Assembly: GCA_041573795.1 (NCBI GenBank)
Contig: JBFFQB010000004.1
Span: 1-58,263, forward strand
DNA length: 58,263 nt
Direction of reading: 5' to 3'
From: E44-bin32 sp041573795
Lineage (GTDB): Bacteria > Chloroflexota > Anaerolineae > Anaerolineales > E44-bin32
In this document: positions 23,037 through 30,572 of the stretch, piece by piece
How positions within the stretch are numbered: the first letter of the stretch is position 1
How the letters are laid out: each line of letters begins with the position of its first letter
The notes under the pieces: model-generated
What the model was told of the DNA's origin: nothing
What the model saw: only the letters and a program-made list of their open reading frames with translations
Databases searched by the model: none
Position numbers and translations under genes: made by a program

Positions 23037-23810
23037 ATGGATTTCACACAAATCAAGCTGGAAGCACGTGGACAGGTAGGCCTGATTCAAATCGATCGAC
23101 CGAAGGCTTTAAACGCGTTGAACCGTCAGGTTATGCAGGAAATCGGTCAGGCGTTAAGACAATTTGACGATGATCCTGAGATTGGGGCTATTGTAATCAG
23201 CGGTGATCAGCGGGCATTCGCCGCAGGGGCGGATATTAAAGAAATGGCGGAGGCCTCCTCGGTAGAGATGCTCAACCGGGATACGATCGGCCTCTGGGAT
23301 CAGATTGCTGATGTGAGCATACCGATTATTGCAGCGGTTTCGGGTTGGTGCCTGGGTGGGGGAAATGAATTGGCGATGGCCTGTGACATGATTGTTGCGA
23401 GCGAGAGCGCAAAATTCGGTCAACCAGAGATTAATATCGGGGTGATCCCGGGCGCAGGCGGGACACAGCGCCTGACGCGCGCAGTTGGGAAAGCCCTCGC
23501 AATGGAAATGGTGCTCAATGATCGACATCTGACAGCAGCGGAAGCTTTACACTATGGGCTTGTTAATAAAGTCGTGCCTGACGAGCTCTATTTGGAAGAG
23601 TCCTTGAAGCTGGCAGCAGAGATCGCCGCTCGTGCGCCGTTAGCCCTTAGATTCGGGAAGGAGTTGGTCAACCAATCCTTCGAAACAGGCTTGGCAGAGG
23701 GGATTGCAGATGAACGCCGTAGTTTTTACTTTCTCTTTGGAACGACTGATCAAAAAGAAGGCATGCAAGCGTTCATCGAGAAACGCAAGCCTGAATGGCG
23801 TGGGGAATAA
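23037..23810 (+). CDS. Enoyl-CoA hydratase (crotonase family)
   Basis: A 257-residue crotonase-fold protein. The oxyanion-hole segments are 'AFAAGADIKEM' and 'WCLGGGNELAMACD'. The two catalytic glutamates of true hydratases are visible in 'GGGNELAMACD' and 'GQPEINIGVIPGAGGTQRL'. The C-terminal 'GMQAFIEKRKPEWRG' is typical. It should hydrate trans-2-enoyl-CoA in fatty-acid or amino-acid breakdown. GGGAGG is 6 nt before the ATG at 23037. It is part of the plus-strand run shared with the SDR and ADH genes. Confidence 0.93.
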   Translation: MDFTQIKLEARGQVGLIQIDRPKALNALNRQVMQEIGQALRQFDDDPEIGAIVISGDQRAFAAGADIKEMAEASSVEMLNRDTIGLWDQIADVSIPIIAAVSGWCLGGGNELAMACDMIVASESAKFGQPEINIGVIPGAGGTQRLTRAVGKALAMEMVLNDRHLTAAEALHYGLVNKVVPDELYLEESLKLAAEIAARAPLALRFGKELVNQSFETGLAEGIADERRSFYFLFGTTDQKEGMQAFIEKRKPEWRGE

Positions 23811-23854
23811 CTGGTGCCTGAATCTGCCGATGGGGCCAGGCTGCTCTTCTCGCG

Positions 23855-24658
23855 ATGATCACCTACCGGGATTTCAATCGCGCGCTTACTGAGCTTGATA
23901 TTCAAGCTCATAGCCGCGTCATCCTGCATGCGGCCGTCGCTCCCTTTGGGTCTGTGGCTGGGGGGGTTGAGAGCCTGGTGGGGGCCGTCATTAATCAGTG
24001 CGAACTAGTGATTGCGCCGGCTTTCACACCCCAAACCATGGTCACGCCGAGCGTGGGACCAGAAAATAACGCACTCGAATATGGCAGCGAAAGCAAAGCG
24101 AACCTGAACGCGGCGATTTACGCTGCAGATTTACCCGTCGATCCGCAGCTAGGCAGCGTGAATGAAGTGTTGCGAGAGCATCCACAAGCGGAGCGATCGA
24201 TCCACCCGATCCTTTCCTTCTCCGGAATCAACGCCGACGAGGCACTTGCAGCTCAAACGCTGGAATCGCCCCTGGGTCCCATCGAGTGGTTGGCCAACTA
24301 TGATGGCGATATTTTGATGATGGGTTGTGATCAGCGAGCGAATGTAGCGCTGCACCTTGCCGAACAACTTGCTGGTAGGAAGACTTTTACTCGCTGGGCG
24401 TTGACAGCTGGTGGCGTGGTTGAGTGCTCCGAAATGCCTGGATGTTCTGAGGGTTTTGAGCAGATGCGGGGCCGTTTAGGCGCCATTGCCAGGACCACCA
24501 CGCTGAACGCGGTCGTATTAGAAGCAATCCCTTTACGTGATCTTCTTAACTTGGTGGCGGGATGGATTCGAGAAGATCCGCGCGCGTTACTCTGTGACCG
24601 CACCGGTTGTCCGCATTGTGCCAGCGTACGCAATGATGTACGAGTCGCACCAGATTGA
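23855..24658 (+). CDS. AAC(3)/YokD-like acetyltransferase
   Basis: A 267-residue protein of the Antibiotic_NAT (aminoglycoside N3-acetyltransferase) fold: 'SRVILHAAVAPFGSVAGGVESLVGAV' (the usual HSSLRSFG region), 'VIAPAFTPQTMVTPS', 'SIHPILSFSGINADEAL' (HP..S motif) and 'LGPIEWLANYDGDILMMGCDQRANVALHLAEQLAG'. Most chromosomal members have no proven drug substrate, so an antibiotic-resistance role should not be assumed. A C-terminal 'CDRTGCPHCASVR' adds three cysteines that may bind zinc. No RBS precedes the ATG at 23855; it may be translated by readthrough coupling from the hydratase gene. Confidence 0.8.
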   Translation: MITYRDFNRALTELDIQAHSRVILHAAVAPFGSVAGGVESLVGAVINQCELVIAPAFTPQTMVTPSVGPENNALEYGSESKANLNAAIYAADLPVDPQLGSVNEVLREHPQAERSIHPILSFSGINADEALAAQTLESPLGPIEWLANYDGDILMMGCDQRANVALHLAEQLAGRKTFTRWALTAGGVVECSEMPGCSEGFEQMRGRLGAIARTTTLNAVVLEAIPLRDLLNLVAGWIREDPRALLCDRTGCPHCASVRNDVRVAPD

Positions 24659-24692
24659 TTTGCGTAATTGAAACGGTCCGAGGGAGTAAGTT

Positions 24693-25907
24693 TTGAAGAC
24701 CATCTACTTTGATAAAGATGTCCCCAGAGTCTTGCTGACAAAGCTGCTACAACCACTTTGGCCGGGAGTCATCTGGAGCCGAATTTCACCCGTTCGCTGG
24801 GTGGAACATAAAGCACCGGAACTTCCCGGACCTCGCTGGTTGCGGGTAAAGAATAATCAGTGTGGTATTTGTGCCACCGATCTCGCTTTACTTAAGGCTG
24901 AGGCCGACCCGCGCATATCGGGTGCGGCGGTTCCTGGGATCCAGCGGATCTACCTGGGCCATGAAGTGGTGGGAGAGGTGGTAGAAGTGGGCGCAGGTGT
25001 CACGCGTGCCAAGGTAGGAGATCGGGTGGTGATCGAAGCACGACCCTTTGGGAGTCCCAATTGTCACACGCAGGAACTTGATCCGCCTTGCCGGCCATGT
25101 CACGATGGTCAGAGTCGCTTTTGTGAGAATGGATCAATCGATGTAGGGATGAATGGTGTTGGTGCCGGTTGGGGAGATAGCTATACGGCGCATGAGAGCG
25201 AAATTTGGCCTGTGCCGCACGATATTGACGATGATCACGCTACACTGATTGAACCCCTAGCCGTTGCCGTTCATGCCGTATTGCGTAGACAGCCCAAGTC
25301 GGGTGATAAGGTGCTGGTCGTAGGGGGTGGAATTATCGGACTGTTGACTCTGCAGGCCATAAAGGCTCTTGAACCGGCATCCGAGGTGACGATCCTTGTT
25401 CGCTATCCACAACAGGCTGAGGCTGCTCATGTCCTGGGCGCTCATCACGTAGTGTTTGAAGAAGATTCGTACCGTTCTATGGCGGAGATTACAGGCGCCA
25501 AGCTCTACAACGCACCTATCAATCGAGGTATGTTGCTGGGGGGGTTCGATCTTGTTTTTGAATGCGTTGGGAAGGCCAAGACCCTGCTCGATAGCTTGCG
25601 CTGGACAAGATCCCGGGGTGCTGTGATCCTGGTGGGGACTTCATTTACATACCTGGATTTTGATCCAAGCCCAATTTACTACCAAGAAGTGGACTTAATC
25701 GGATCAAACACCTTTGGAACTGAATTTTACCAGGGTCGTACAATTCATACCTTTGATCTTGTGATTGAGCTAATCCGTGAGGGGAAATTGCGGGAGAGCG
25801 GGTTAATCACCCACCGCTTTCCCTTTAAGTCACTCCGTCAGGCAATTACTACGGCAAACGATAAACGTTCAGGCGCAATCAAGGTAATTCTCACATATGA
25901 TGCATAG
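24693..25907 (+). CDS. Zinc-dependent alcohol dehydrogenase (MDR superfamily)
   Basis: A 404-residue medium-chain dehydrogenase. The catalytic-zinc residues are in 'NNQCGICATDL' (Cys), 'YLGHEVVGEV' (His-Glu) and 'LIEPLAVAVHAV' (Glu). A structural-zinc-like cluster lies in 'NCHTQELDPPCRPCHDGQSRFC'. The Rossmann motif is 'VLVVGGGIIGLLTLQ' (GGGxxG). The 'YLDFDPSPIYYQEVDLIGSNTFG' segment resembles threonine or sorbitol dehydrogenase relatives. Substrate is unknown. The start is TTG at 24693, with GAGGGAG 6-7 nt upstream and no better alternative. Confidence 0.88.
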   Translation: MKTIYFDKDVPRVLLTKLLQPLWPGVIWSRISPVRWVEHKAPELPGPRWLRVKNNQCGICATDLALLKAEADPRISGAAVPGIQRIYLGHEVVGEVVEVGAGVTRAKVGDRVVIEARPFGSPNCHTQELDPPCRPCHDGQSRFCENGSIDVGMNGVGAGWGDSYTAHESEIWPVPHDIDDDHATLIEPLAVAVHAVLRRQPKSGDKVLVVGGGIIGLLTLQAIKALEPASEVTILVRYPQQAEAAHVLGAHHVVFEEDSYRSMAEITGAKLYNAPINRGMLLGGFDLVFECVGKAKTLLDSLRWTRSRGAVILVGTSFTYLDFDPSPIYYQEVDLIGSNTFGTEFYQGRTIHTFDLVIELIREGKLRESGLITHRFPFKSLRQAITTANDKRSGAIKVILTYDA

Positions 25908-25947
25908 GAAGGTGACCACATAAAAAGTGGTTTAGCAATCCTTCGCT

Positions 25948-26817
25948 TCATGTTCCAACGCTCTGATTAATGCTCCAGTCATATGGCAGGTACCGCAGAT
26001 TTAAGTCAGCGGCGGCAGGTAGGGCTCGAATCTCCTCGTCCAGTGTATGGCCTCTGATGAAATCAAGTGTGCCTTCCTTGCCACCAAAATCATCCAGATA
26101 CCAAGCAAAGATCTTTGATAACCAGAGTGTATTGCCTTGTGAATCCCATTTGACGGAATCTCCGTTGATAAACCCGCCTGCTGCCTGGTCAAGCTGTATA
26201 GCTAAACGTTCGGGGCTGTAATAGGCGATTGGAGGGCAAGATCTTGCCCCACAGACCAGTGCAAAATGGATTCGAGGATCAAATTGCTCCACCATGTATC
26301 GTGCGCGCGGATCATCCGATGTAAAGGGTCTAATCGGCAAGACGGGATTCGGACGATTCCGACGAAGGATCCCATGCTCAATATCATCTGCTGAGAAACG
26401 GCTGCCATCAATCATGTAGGCGGCCTCACGGAAGACCCCAGGCTTGCGCATCATGCTGCCCCGAATCTCATACTGGATGATGGCGTCGATAATCAGGGCA
26501 TTGTAAATATTGATCCAAAATGCTAAATAGGCGGGACCTTCACCCAGCTTGTCTACCGGGAAATGCTTCAGGGATAGTGCGAGATCGCGGAAATCCTGGT
26601 AGGTATCACTCTGTTTAAGGGAGGCGTAATCGATCAGACCGGATCCAGGATCGACTGCTTCTGCCAGGACCGCTTTGCTTGCCCTCATTAATTGCGCCGC
26701 AATATCGCCTTCATAGCTCGTCGGCGCACCTCGATTAAGAATCGCCTCGTGCTGTACCCGCAGCGCAAAGTCGGAGAGACGTCGTAGCGACGCGTTGAGC
26801 TTGTTTGAAAGAAGCAT
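25948..26817 (-). CDS. DUF547 domain protein
   Basis: A 289-residue protein with the DUF547 signature: 'PAYLAFWINIYNALIIDAI', 'DDIEHGILRR', and 'IHFALVCGARSCPPIAYYSPERL' with the conserved Cys and His. The fold is thought to be related to papain-like peptidases, with Cys and His in catalytic-like positions, but no reaction is proven. There is no clear signal peptide. I chose the ATG at 26817; an in-frame TTG at 26829 directly abuts GAGG and is less likely. It converges with the ADH gene, with a 40-nt gap that holds only a weak 5-bp hairpin. Confidence 0.85.
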   Translation of the reverse strand: MLLSNKLNASLRRLSDFALRVQHEAILNRGAPTSYEGDIAAQLMRASKAVLAEAVDPGSGLIDYASLKQSDTYQDFRDLALSLKHFPVDKLGEGPAYLAFWINIYNALIIDAIIQYEIRGSMMRKPGVFREAAYMIDGSRFSADDIEHGILRRNRPNPVLPIRPFTSDDPRARYMVEQFDPRIHFALVCGARSCPPIAYYSPERLAIQLDQAAGGFINGDSVKWDSQGNTLWLSKIFAWYLDDFGGKEGTLDFIRGHTLDEEIRALPAAADLNLRYLPYDWSINQSVGT

Positions 26818-26984
26818 CGTTTTATCCAACCTCAGTGGGTTTGACGGGTTTAACCTGTGGGATCTTACGGTTAAGCGCTGTCAGCCTGGGGGGTGAGATT
26901 TGCAAAAGCGCGCGGCTGCATGCATAATGCGCGCAGCGTGAAGCTATCCAATCCATAACAGTTAATTCACGAGGATAAGTAAGT

Positions 26985-27959
26985 ATGAGAGCGCTGGTTT
27001 TGGGTTCAACGGGTTTTATCGGTGGCCATATTGCGATAGCTGCCCTAGAAGCCGGATGGTTTGTGCGCGCACTACGCCGGGATCCGCAACGGACCGGGAT
27101 GCTTACCGACCTACCTGTCGAATGGGTTACCGGCGATCTTGATGCCCCCGAAGGTCTTGCCTCCACTTTCTCGGATATCGATGTCGTATTCCATGCGGCG
27201 GGCTATTACCCGCTCGATAGCAAGAACGTACCAGCTCAAGTGGCACATTCTATGCAGCAAACAGCCAATGTTGTCGATCTTGTACGCAAGTCAAGGGTTA
27301 AGCGGCTTGTCTATACATCGTCGTATACGACTATGGTCCCGCCTATCAGCAAGGCGGATACGCTCGCAGATGAGAGCGACTACTACCAACCGGGAATGCT
27401 GGCAAGGTCGGCATACTATGAATGCAAATTCGCCATGGAGCATCTCTTGCTAAAAACGCAACATAAGGGCTTGGACGTCGTGATCCTGAATCCAACATTA
27501 GTCCTCGGACCAGGAGGCGACTCGCGCGGAACAGGTGCCATGTTCATGGCTATGGCGCGCGGCTGGGTTCGGGCCTGGTTGCCGGCCAAGATCAATGCGG
27601 TCGATGTACGCGATGTGGCACAAGCTCATTTCAATGCAGTCGGGCGTGGGACTTCTGGGGAGCGTTACCTGCTCGGAGGTCACAATCTTATGCTGCGTCA
27701 ACTCATCGAAATGGTTGCACAAATGGCAGGAGTCAGAAAACCCGGGGTTAAATTGCCGCTGTTTCTTATCGATCTGCTTGTCTGGATGGAAGATCACATT
27801 CCCGGTGTTAATAGCTACGCCAACCACTTGCGCGCCATCCGTCACTGGCCTTATTTTACTAATGCGAGAGCCCGAAGGAAGTTGGAGATTGAGTTCAGAC
27901 CGTTAGAAGATACAATCAGTGAAGCTTTGGCAAGCTATAAGCTCAGGGGATATCTTTAA
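26985..27959 (+). CDS. NAD-dependent epimerase/reductase (extended SDR)
   Basis: A 324-residue extended SDR. It starts 'MRALVLGSTGFIGGHIA' (GxxGxxG), then 'WVTGDLDAPEGL' and 'VVFHAAGYYP'. The catalytic residues are Ser in 'VYTSSYTTM' and YxxxK in 'SAYYECKFAME'. 'LNPTLVLGPGGDSRGTG' and 'DVRDVAQAHFNAV' resemble dihydroflavonol-4-reductase and hopanoid-associated sugar epimerase groups. Substrate is not readable. GAGGATAAG precedes the ATG. It is divergent from the DUF547 gene. Confidence 0.88.
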   Translation: MRALVLGSTGFIGGHIAIAALEAGWFVRALRRDPQRTGMLTDLPVEWVTGDLDAPEGLASTFSDIDVVFHAAGYYPLDSKNVPAQVAHSMQQTANVVDLVRKSRVKRLVYTSSYTTMVPPISKADTLADESDYYQPGMLARSAYYECKFAMEHLLLKTQHKGLDVVILNPTLVLGPGGDSRGTGAMFMAMARGWVRAWLPAKINAVDVRDVAQAHFNAVGRGTSGERYLLGGHNLMLRQLIEMVAQMAGVRKPGVKLPLFLIDLLVWMEDHIPGVNSYANHLRAIRHWPYFTNARARRKLEIEFRPLEDTISEALASYKLRGYL

Positions 27960-28016
27960 GCCCGTTCGATGTGGTAAGATTCCGCCGCTCATAGAGCACA
28001 CTTCGTCGAGGTAAGC

Positions 28017-28436
28017 ATGACTGAACCCGCAAAGATAACCATCATAGAAGGCCCCCCTCCCACATTTGAACTGGTTGGTGATGCTTGGATTTTTGGTTTG
28101 ATTGAAGGGCCACTGCCTTCGAATGTCGCAGTTTGTCGGGTGCGCACGGCCAATGGTCCAGCGCTGGTAGAGCGTTGTTATCGAGCATGGCGCGAGAGGC
28201 AACCGATTTACCTCGAATATCGCTCTGAGGATGGCCTCACCGAGCAAGCTCCCATCACAGCTGTGCGGTTTTTGGAATCGAATGAGGGCCACCTGCTGCT
28301 GCTCTGGGTGCGTCTCGAGGAAGAGGATATTGAAATCGAGTTTGAATTCGAGGATGAAATGGAGGATGACTTCGATTTTGACATCGATTTTGAAGAGGAA
28401 GACGACGACGATCAAGATCTTGATTATTCGATCTAG
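28017..28436 (+). CDS. Hypothetical protein with extreme acidic tail
   Basis: I do not recognise this 139-residue protein. Residues 1-100 form a beta-rich globular part ('IIEGPPPTFELVGDAWIFGLIEGPLPSNVAVCRVRT...'), with a single cysteine pair far apart. The last 40 residues are almost all Asp/Glu alternating with Phe/Ile/Leu, ending DDDDQDLDYSI. Such tails occur in nucleic-acid mimics, chaperones and RNA polymerase delta-like proteins, but nothing here fixes a role. The RBS GAGGTAAG is close to the ATG, and a strong terminator follows, so it is monocistronic. Confidence 0.75.
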   Translation: MTEPAKITIIEGPPPTFELVGDAWIFGLIEGPLPSNVAVCRVRTANGPALVERCYRAWRERQPIYLEYRSEDGLTEQAPITAVRFLESNEGHLLLLWVRLEEEDIEIEFEFEDEMEDDFDFDIDFEEEDDDDQDLDYSI

Positions 28437-28444
28437 GAGCCTCG

Positions 28445-28470
28445 ACCGGGCGCTTAAACGCCCGGTTTTT
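28445..28470 (+). terminator. Terminator of the acidic-tail protein gene
   Basis: An 8-bp stem (ACCGGGCG 28445-28452 with CGCCCGGT 28459-28466) encloses a 6-nt loop and is followed by T5 (28466-28470). Confidence 0.9.
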
Positions 28471-28511
28471 GGTTAAACCCGAGTGGGTATTGTCGGGTAA
28501 GGGAGTAGGCC

Positions 28512-29297
28512 ATGGAGGATTACAGTTACCTTGATATCGCCCTGGATGGTGGCGTGTTGACGATCTTGTTAGATCGGCCGAGAGTCAACGCTTTTAGCCT
28601 TGAAATGATTGAAGAATTGATCCATGTGCTCAAGTGGGGCCGGGACGAGGATCGGGTCAGATCTATCATTCTCTCAGGCAAAGGCGACTATTTCAGCACA
28701 GGTCAAGACATCGATGTGATCCTGGCACTGGGTGATCAGATCCCGTATCAGGAGCATCTGGAGCAGACCTATAACCAGATCGTGAGGTTGCTGCGCACCA
28801 TGGAGAAGCCGGTGCTGGCTGCAATCAATGGACCTGTCGCGGGTGCTGCGCTGGGCCTTGTCCTGGCGACGGATATTCGTTGGGCTAATGACCGTGCCAG
28901 TTTTGTCTTCGGTTTTACGCGGGTCGGGTTAAGCGCCGACGCTGGAACGGCCTTCAGTTTACCGATGAACATCGGCTGGGCCAAAGCGATGGAGATGGCC
29001 TTCACGAATAAACCGATGTTGGCTGATGAAGCTTTAGCGTATGGATTGGTCAGCAGGGTCTTCTCGCAAGATGAGCTTATGGATCAAGTCCGGCAGCTAG
29101 CCCATGAACTGGCCACAGGGCCAACGCGGGCATATGGGTTGATCAAGCGAGCCTTCAATCACGTCATCTTTGAACAGCTGAACCGGACACTTCAGTATGA
29201 AGCCTTTCTTCAAGAGATCGCCGGAAGTACGCAGGATCACCGCGAGGGGGTGTTAGCGTTCTCAGAGAGACGTACGCCGCAATTTCGTGGGTTGTAG
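28512..29297 (+). CDS. Enoyl-CoA hydratase/isomerase family (PaaG-like)
   Basis: A 261-residue crotonase-fold protein. 'GDYFSTGQDIDVI' and 'NGPVAGAALGLVLATDIRWA' form the oxyanion hole. The first hydratase Glu is absent (the segment reads AALGLVLATD). An Asp in 'FTRVGLSADAGTAFSLP' sits where PaaG/PaaB-type isomerases have their catalytic Asp. It is therefore more likely a double-bond or epoxide isomerase than a hydratase. The exact substrate, for example a phenylacetyl-CoA derivative or a fatty enoyl-CoA, is unknown. AAGGGAG precedes the ATG. It converges on the TPR gene with a 3-nt gap. Confidence 0.88.
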   Translation: MEDYSYLDIALDGGVLTILLDRPRVNAFSLEMIEELIHVLKWGRDEDRVRSIILSGKGDYFSTGQDIDVILALGDQIPYQEHLEQTYNQIVRLLRTMEKPVLAAINGPVAGAALGLVLATDIRWANDRASFVFGFTRVGLSADAGTAFSLPMNIGWAKAMEMAFTNKPMLADEALAYGLVSRVFSQDELMDQVRQLAHELATGPTRAYGLIKRAFNHVIFEQLNRTLQYEAFLQEIAGSTQDHREGVLAFSERRTPQFRGL

Positions 29298-29300
29298 CTC

Positions 29301-30389
29301 TTAATCGCTAAAGGCCGGGGTGGATGTGGCGGCTTGTTCGGTGGCGACGCGGATATCATCACGGTTCAAGCCATAGAAGATATCGGCTCCCTCGTCCGTC
29401 AGACCGCTGAATGTGAAGCTGGTGTTGGTGGGGTCTACCGGCTCAGTCCCCCAATTGCGCAGTGCGGCCAGTATGACGCCGTCACTACTCACATAGAGAG
29501 ACGGCTGTGGGATATTGTTATCGCCCCAGCGTAGCCCAAAAACATCCCAAGAACTCTCCGAGGCGTTCCAGAGGTAGAGCTCCAGGGTCAGTGGTGCAGG
29601 TTCTTCCGGATTTATTAGGTGGAAGGTCAGCGTTGCGACAACTTGTAGCGTGAATTCATCGGAGGGCTCAAAGCGATATGCCTGAAAAGCTCCCGGGAAG
29701 ATCGTGATCGGTCCGCTTCCGTCGTTAACATCCACCGGGATTGCAGACGCTATTTCGGGAAAGGATTCTGGGGTTGGAGGTTGTTCGGTCGGCTCTTCGG
29801 GTGTGGGGGTGAGCGTGGGCGTGGGAGTTGCTGTCGGGGGACGAGGCGTCGGTGAAAGCGTTGGGGTCCAAGTGGGGATGCTCGCAAGTGAAGAGCTTGT
29901 GCTCCTGGAGGTAGGTGCCGGGCCTTGGGGTGTCGGGGCAGCGGTTTCAGTGGGCGCAGAGGCCACACCAGCCAGCAAGCTGCTTAGAGCCTCACTCAGT
30001 GGACCTTCCAGGTAGCCGCTAGAATCGAGAAACACATAACCGCCCCCGCCGATTATGACTAGAATCGTAAAGATACCTAGGAGGACCAGGACCAGGGTCT
30101 GACGGCCACGGGGACGGCCACCAGCCTTGGATTTACGCGAGGAGCGACTGCTCGGAGCTAATCCCAGGCGTTGGCGGGCACCATCGTGGTCAGGGTTCAG
30201 AGCGAGGACTTTCTTGAAGCAGTAGAGGCGCTGTTGGTTATCGTCGACGCTCAATCCCAGATACCACCAGGCGGCTTCGGACTCGGGGTTCTCAAGGACA
30301 ACTTTGCTGAGCAATGCGCGGCCACGGGTCCGATCACCTGCTCGGACTGCTGCAATGCCTTCACGTAAAAGACTGTCGTCCGCCATCAT
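29301..30389 (-). CDS. TPR membrane protein with Pro/Thr-rich linker
   Basis: A 362-residue protein in four parts. Residues 5-75 are tetratricopeptide-like ('LLREGIAAVRAGDRTRGRALLSKVVLENPESEAAWWYLGLSV...YCFKKVLALNPDHDGARQRLG'). Residues 80-100 are basic. A single transmembrane helix lies at about 102-122, and a Pro/Thr-rich low-complexity stalk at 150-215. The extracellular beta-rich domain at 220-350 resembles pre-peptidase C-terminal folds. The TPR part would be cytosolic and the C-terminal domain outside, which suggests a sensor or scaffold across the membrane. The RBS AAGG is 5 nt upstream. A second ATG follows at once (30386). Confidence 0.8.
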   Translation of the reverse strand: MMADDSLLREGIAAVRAGDRTRGRALLSKVVLENPESEAAWWYLGLSVDDNQQRLYCFKKVLALNPDHDGARQRLGLAPSSRSSRKSKAGGRPRGRQTLVLVLLGIFTILVIIGGGGYVFLDSSGYLEGPLSEALSSLLAGVASAPTETAAPTPQGPAPTSRSTSSSLASIPTWTPTLSPTPRPPTATPTPTLTPTPEEPTEQPPTPESFPEIASAIPVDVNDGSGPITIFPGAFQAYRFEPSDEFTLQVVATLTFHLINPEEPAPLTLELYLWNASESSWDVFGLRWGDNNIPQPSLYVSSDGVILAALRNWGTEPVDPTNTSFTFSGLTDEGADIFYGLNRDDIRVATEQAATSTPAFSD

Positions 30390-30448
30390 TCAACCTTATA
30401 GGCCTCGTAATTCAATTGAACATGAATTACGGCAGATAGATCATTCTC

Positions 30449-30494
30449 AAGGTTAGATTGTAGAACTCCTACGCCCTTGGGTCAATCCAACCTT
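30449..30494 (-). promoter_or_regulatory. Promoter of the TPR gene embedded in a 12-bp inverted repeat
   Basis: On the minus strand, TTGACC (30480-30485), a 17-nt spacer and TACAAT (30457-30462). The arms 30449-30460 and 30483-30494 are complementary over 12 bp with one G.U pair, so one arm covers the -10 and the other the -35. This looks like an operator pair for a dimeric repressor, or it may be coincidental. A 10-bp palindrome TTCAATTGAA (30411-30420) lies in the 5' UTR. Confidence 0.5.
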
Positions 30495-30572
30495 AGATAC
30501 CAGGGAGAACAAAGTACTAGGATTCCCCTGACAGCCTGGACGAGCGCGCTTTTTCCCACTGAAGGCGATCCG

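Noticed and set aside
23855..24658. Aminoglycoside resistance gene
   Set aside because: The fold matches AAC(3)-like proteins, but chromosomal members of this family often have no drug substrate, and nothing nearby suggests a resistance element.
25915..25931. ACCAC/GTGGT hairpin between the ADH and DUF547 genes
   Set aside because: Only 5 bp with a 7-nt loop and a poor T-tract; too weak to call a terminator.
26822..27166. Minus-strand open frame of 114 codons before DUF547
   Set aside because: It lies opposite the start of the epimerase gene, has no recognisable sequence and no RBS.
29704..30015. Val/Gly-rich open frame on the plus strand
   Set aside because: It is the reverse complement of the Pro/Thr-rich linker of the TPR protein; low-complexity sequence keeps several frames open.
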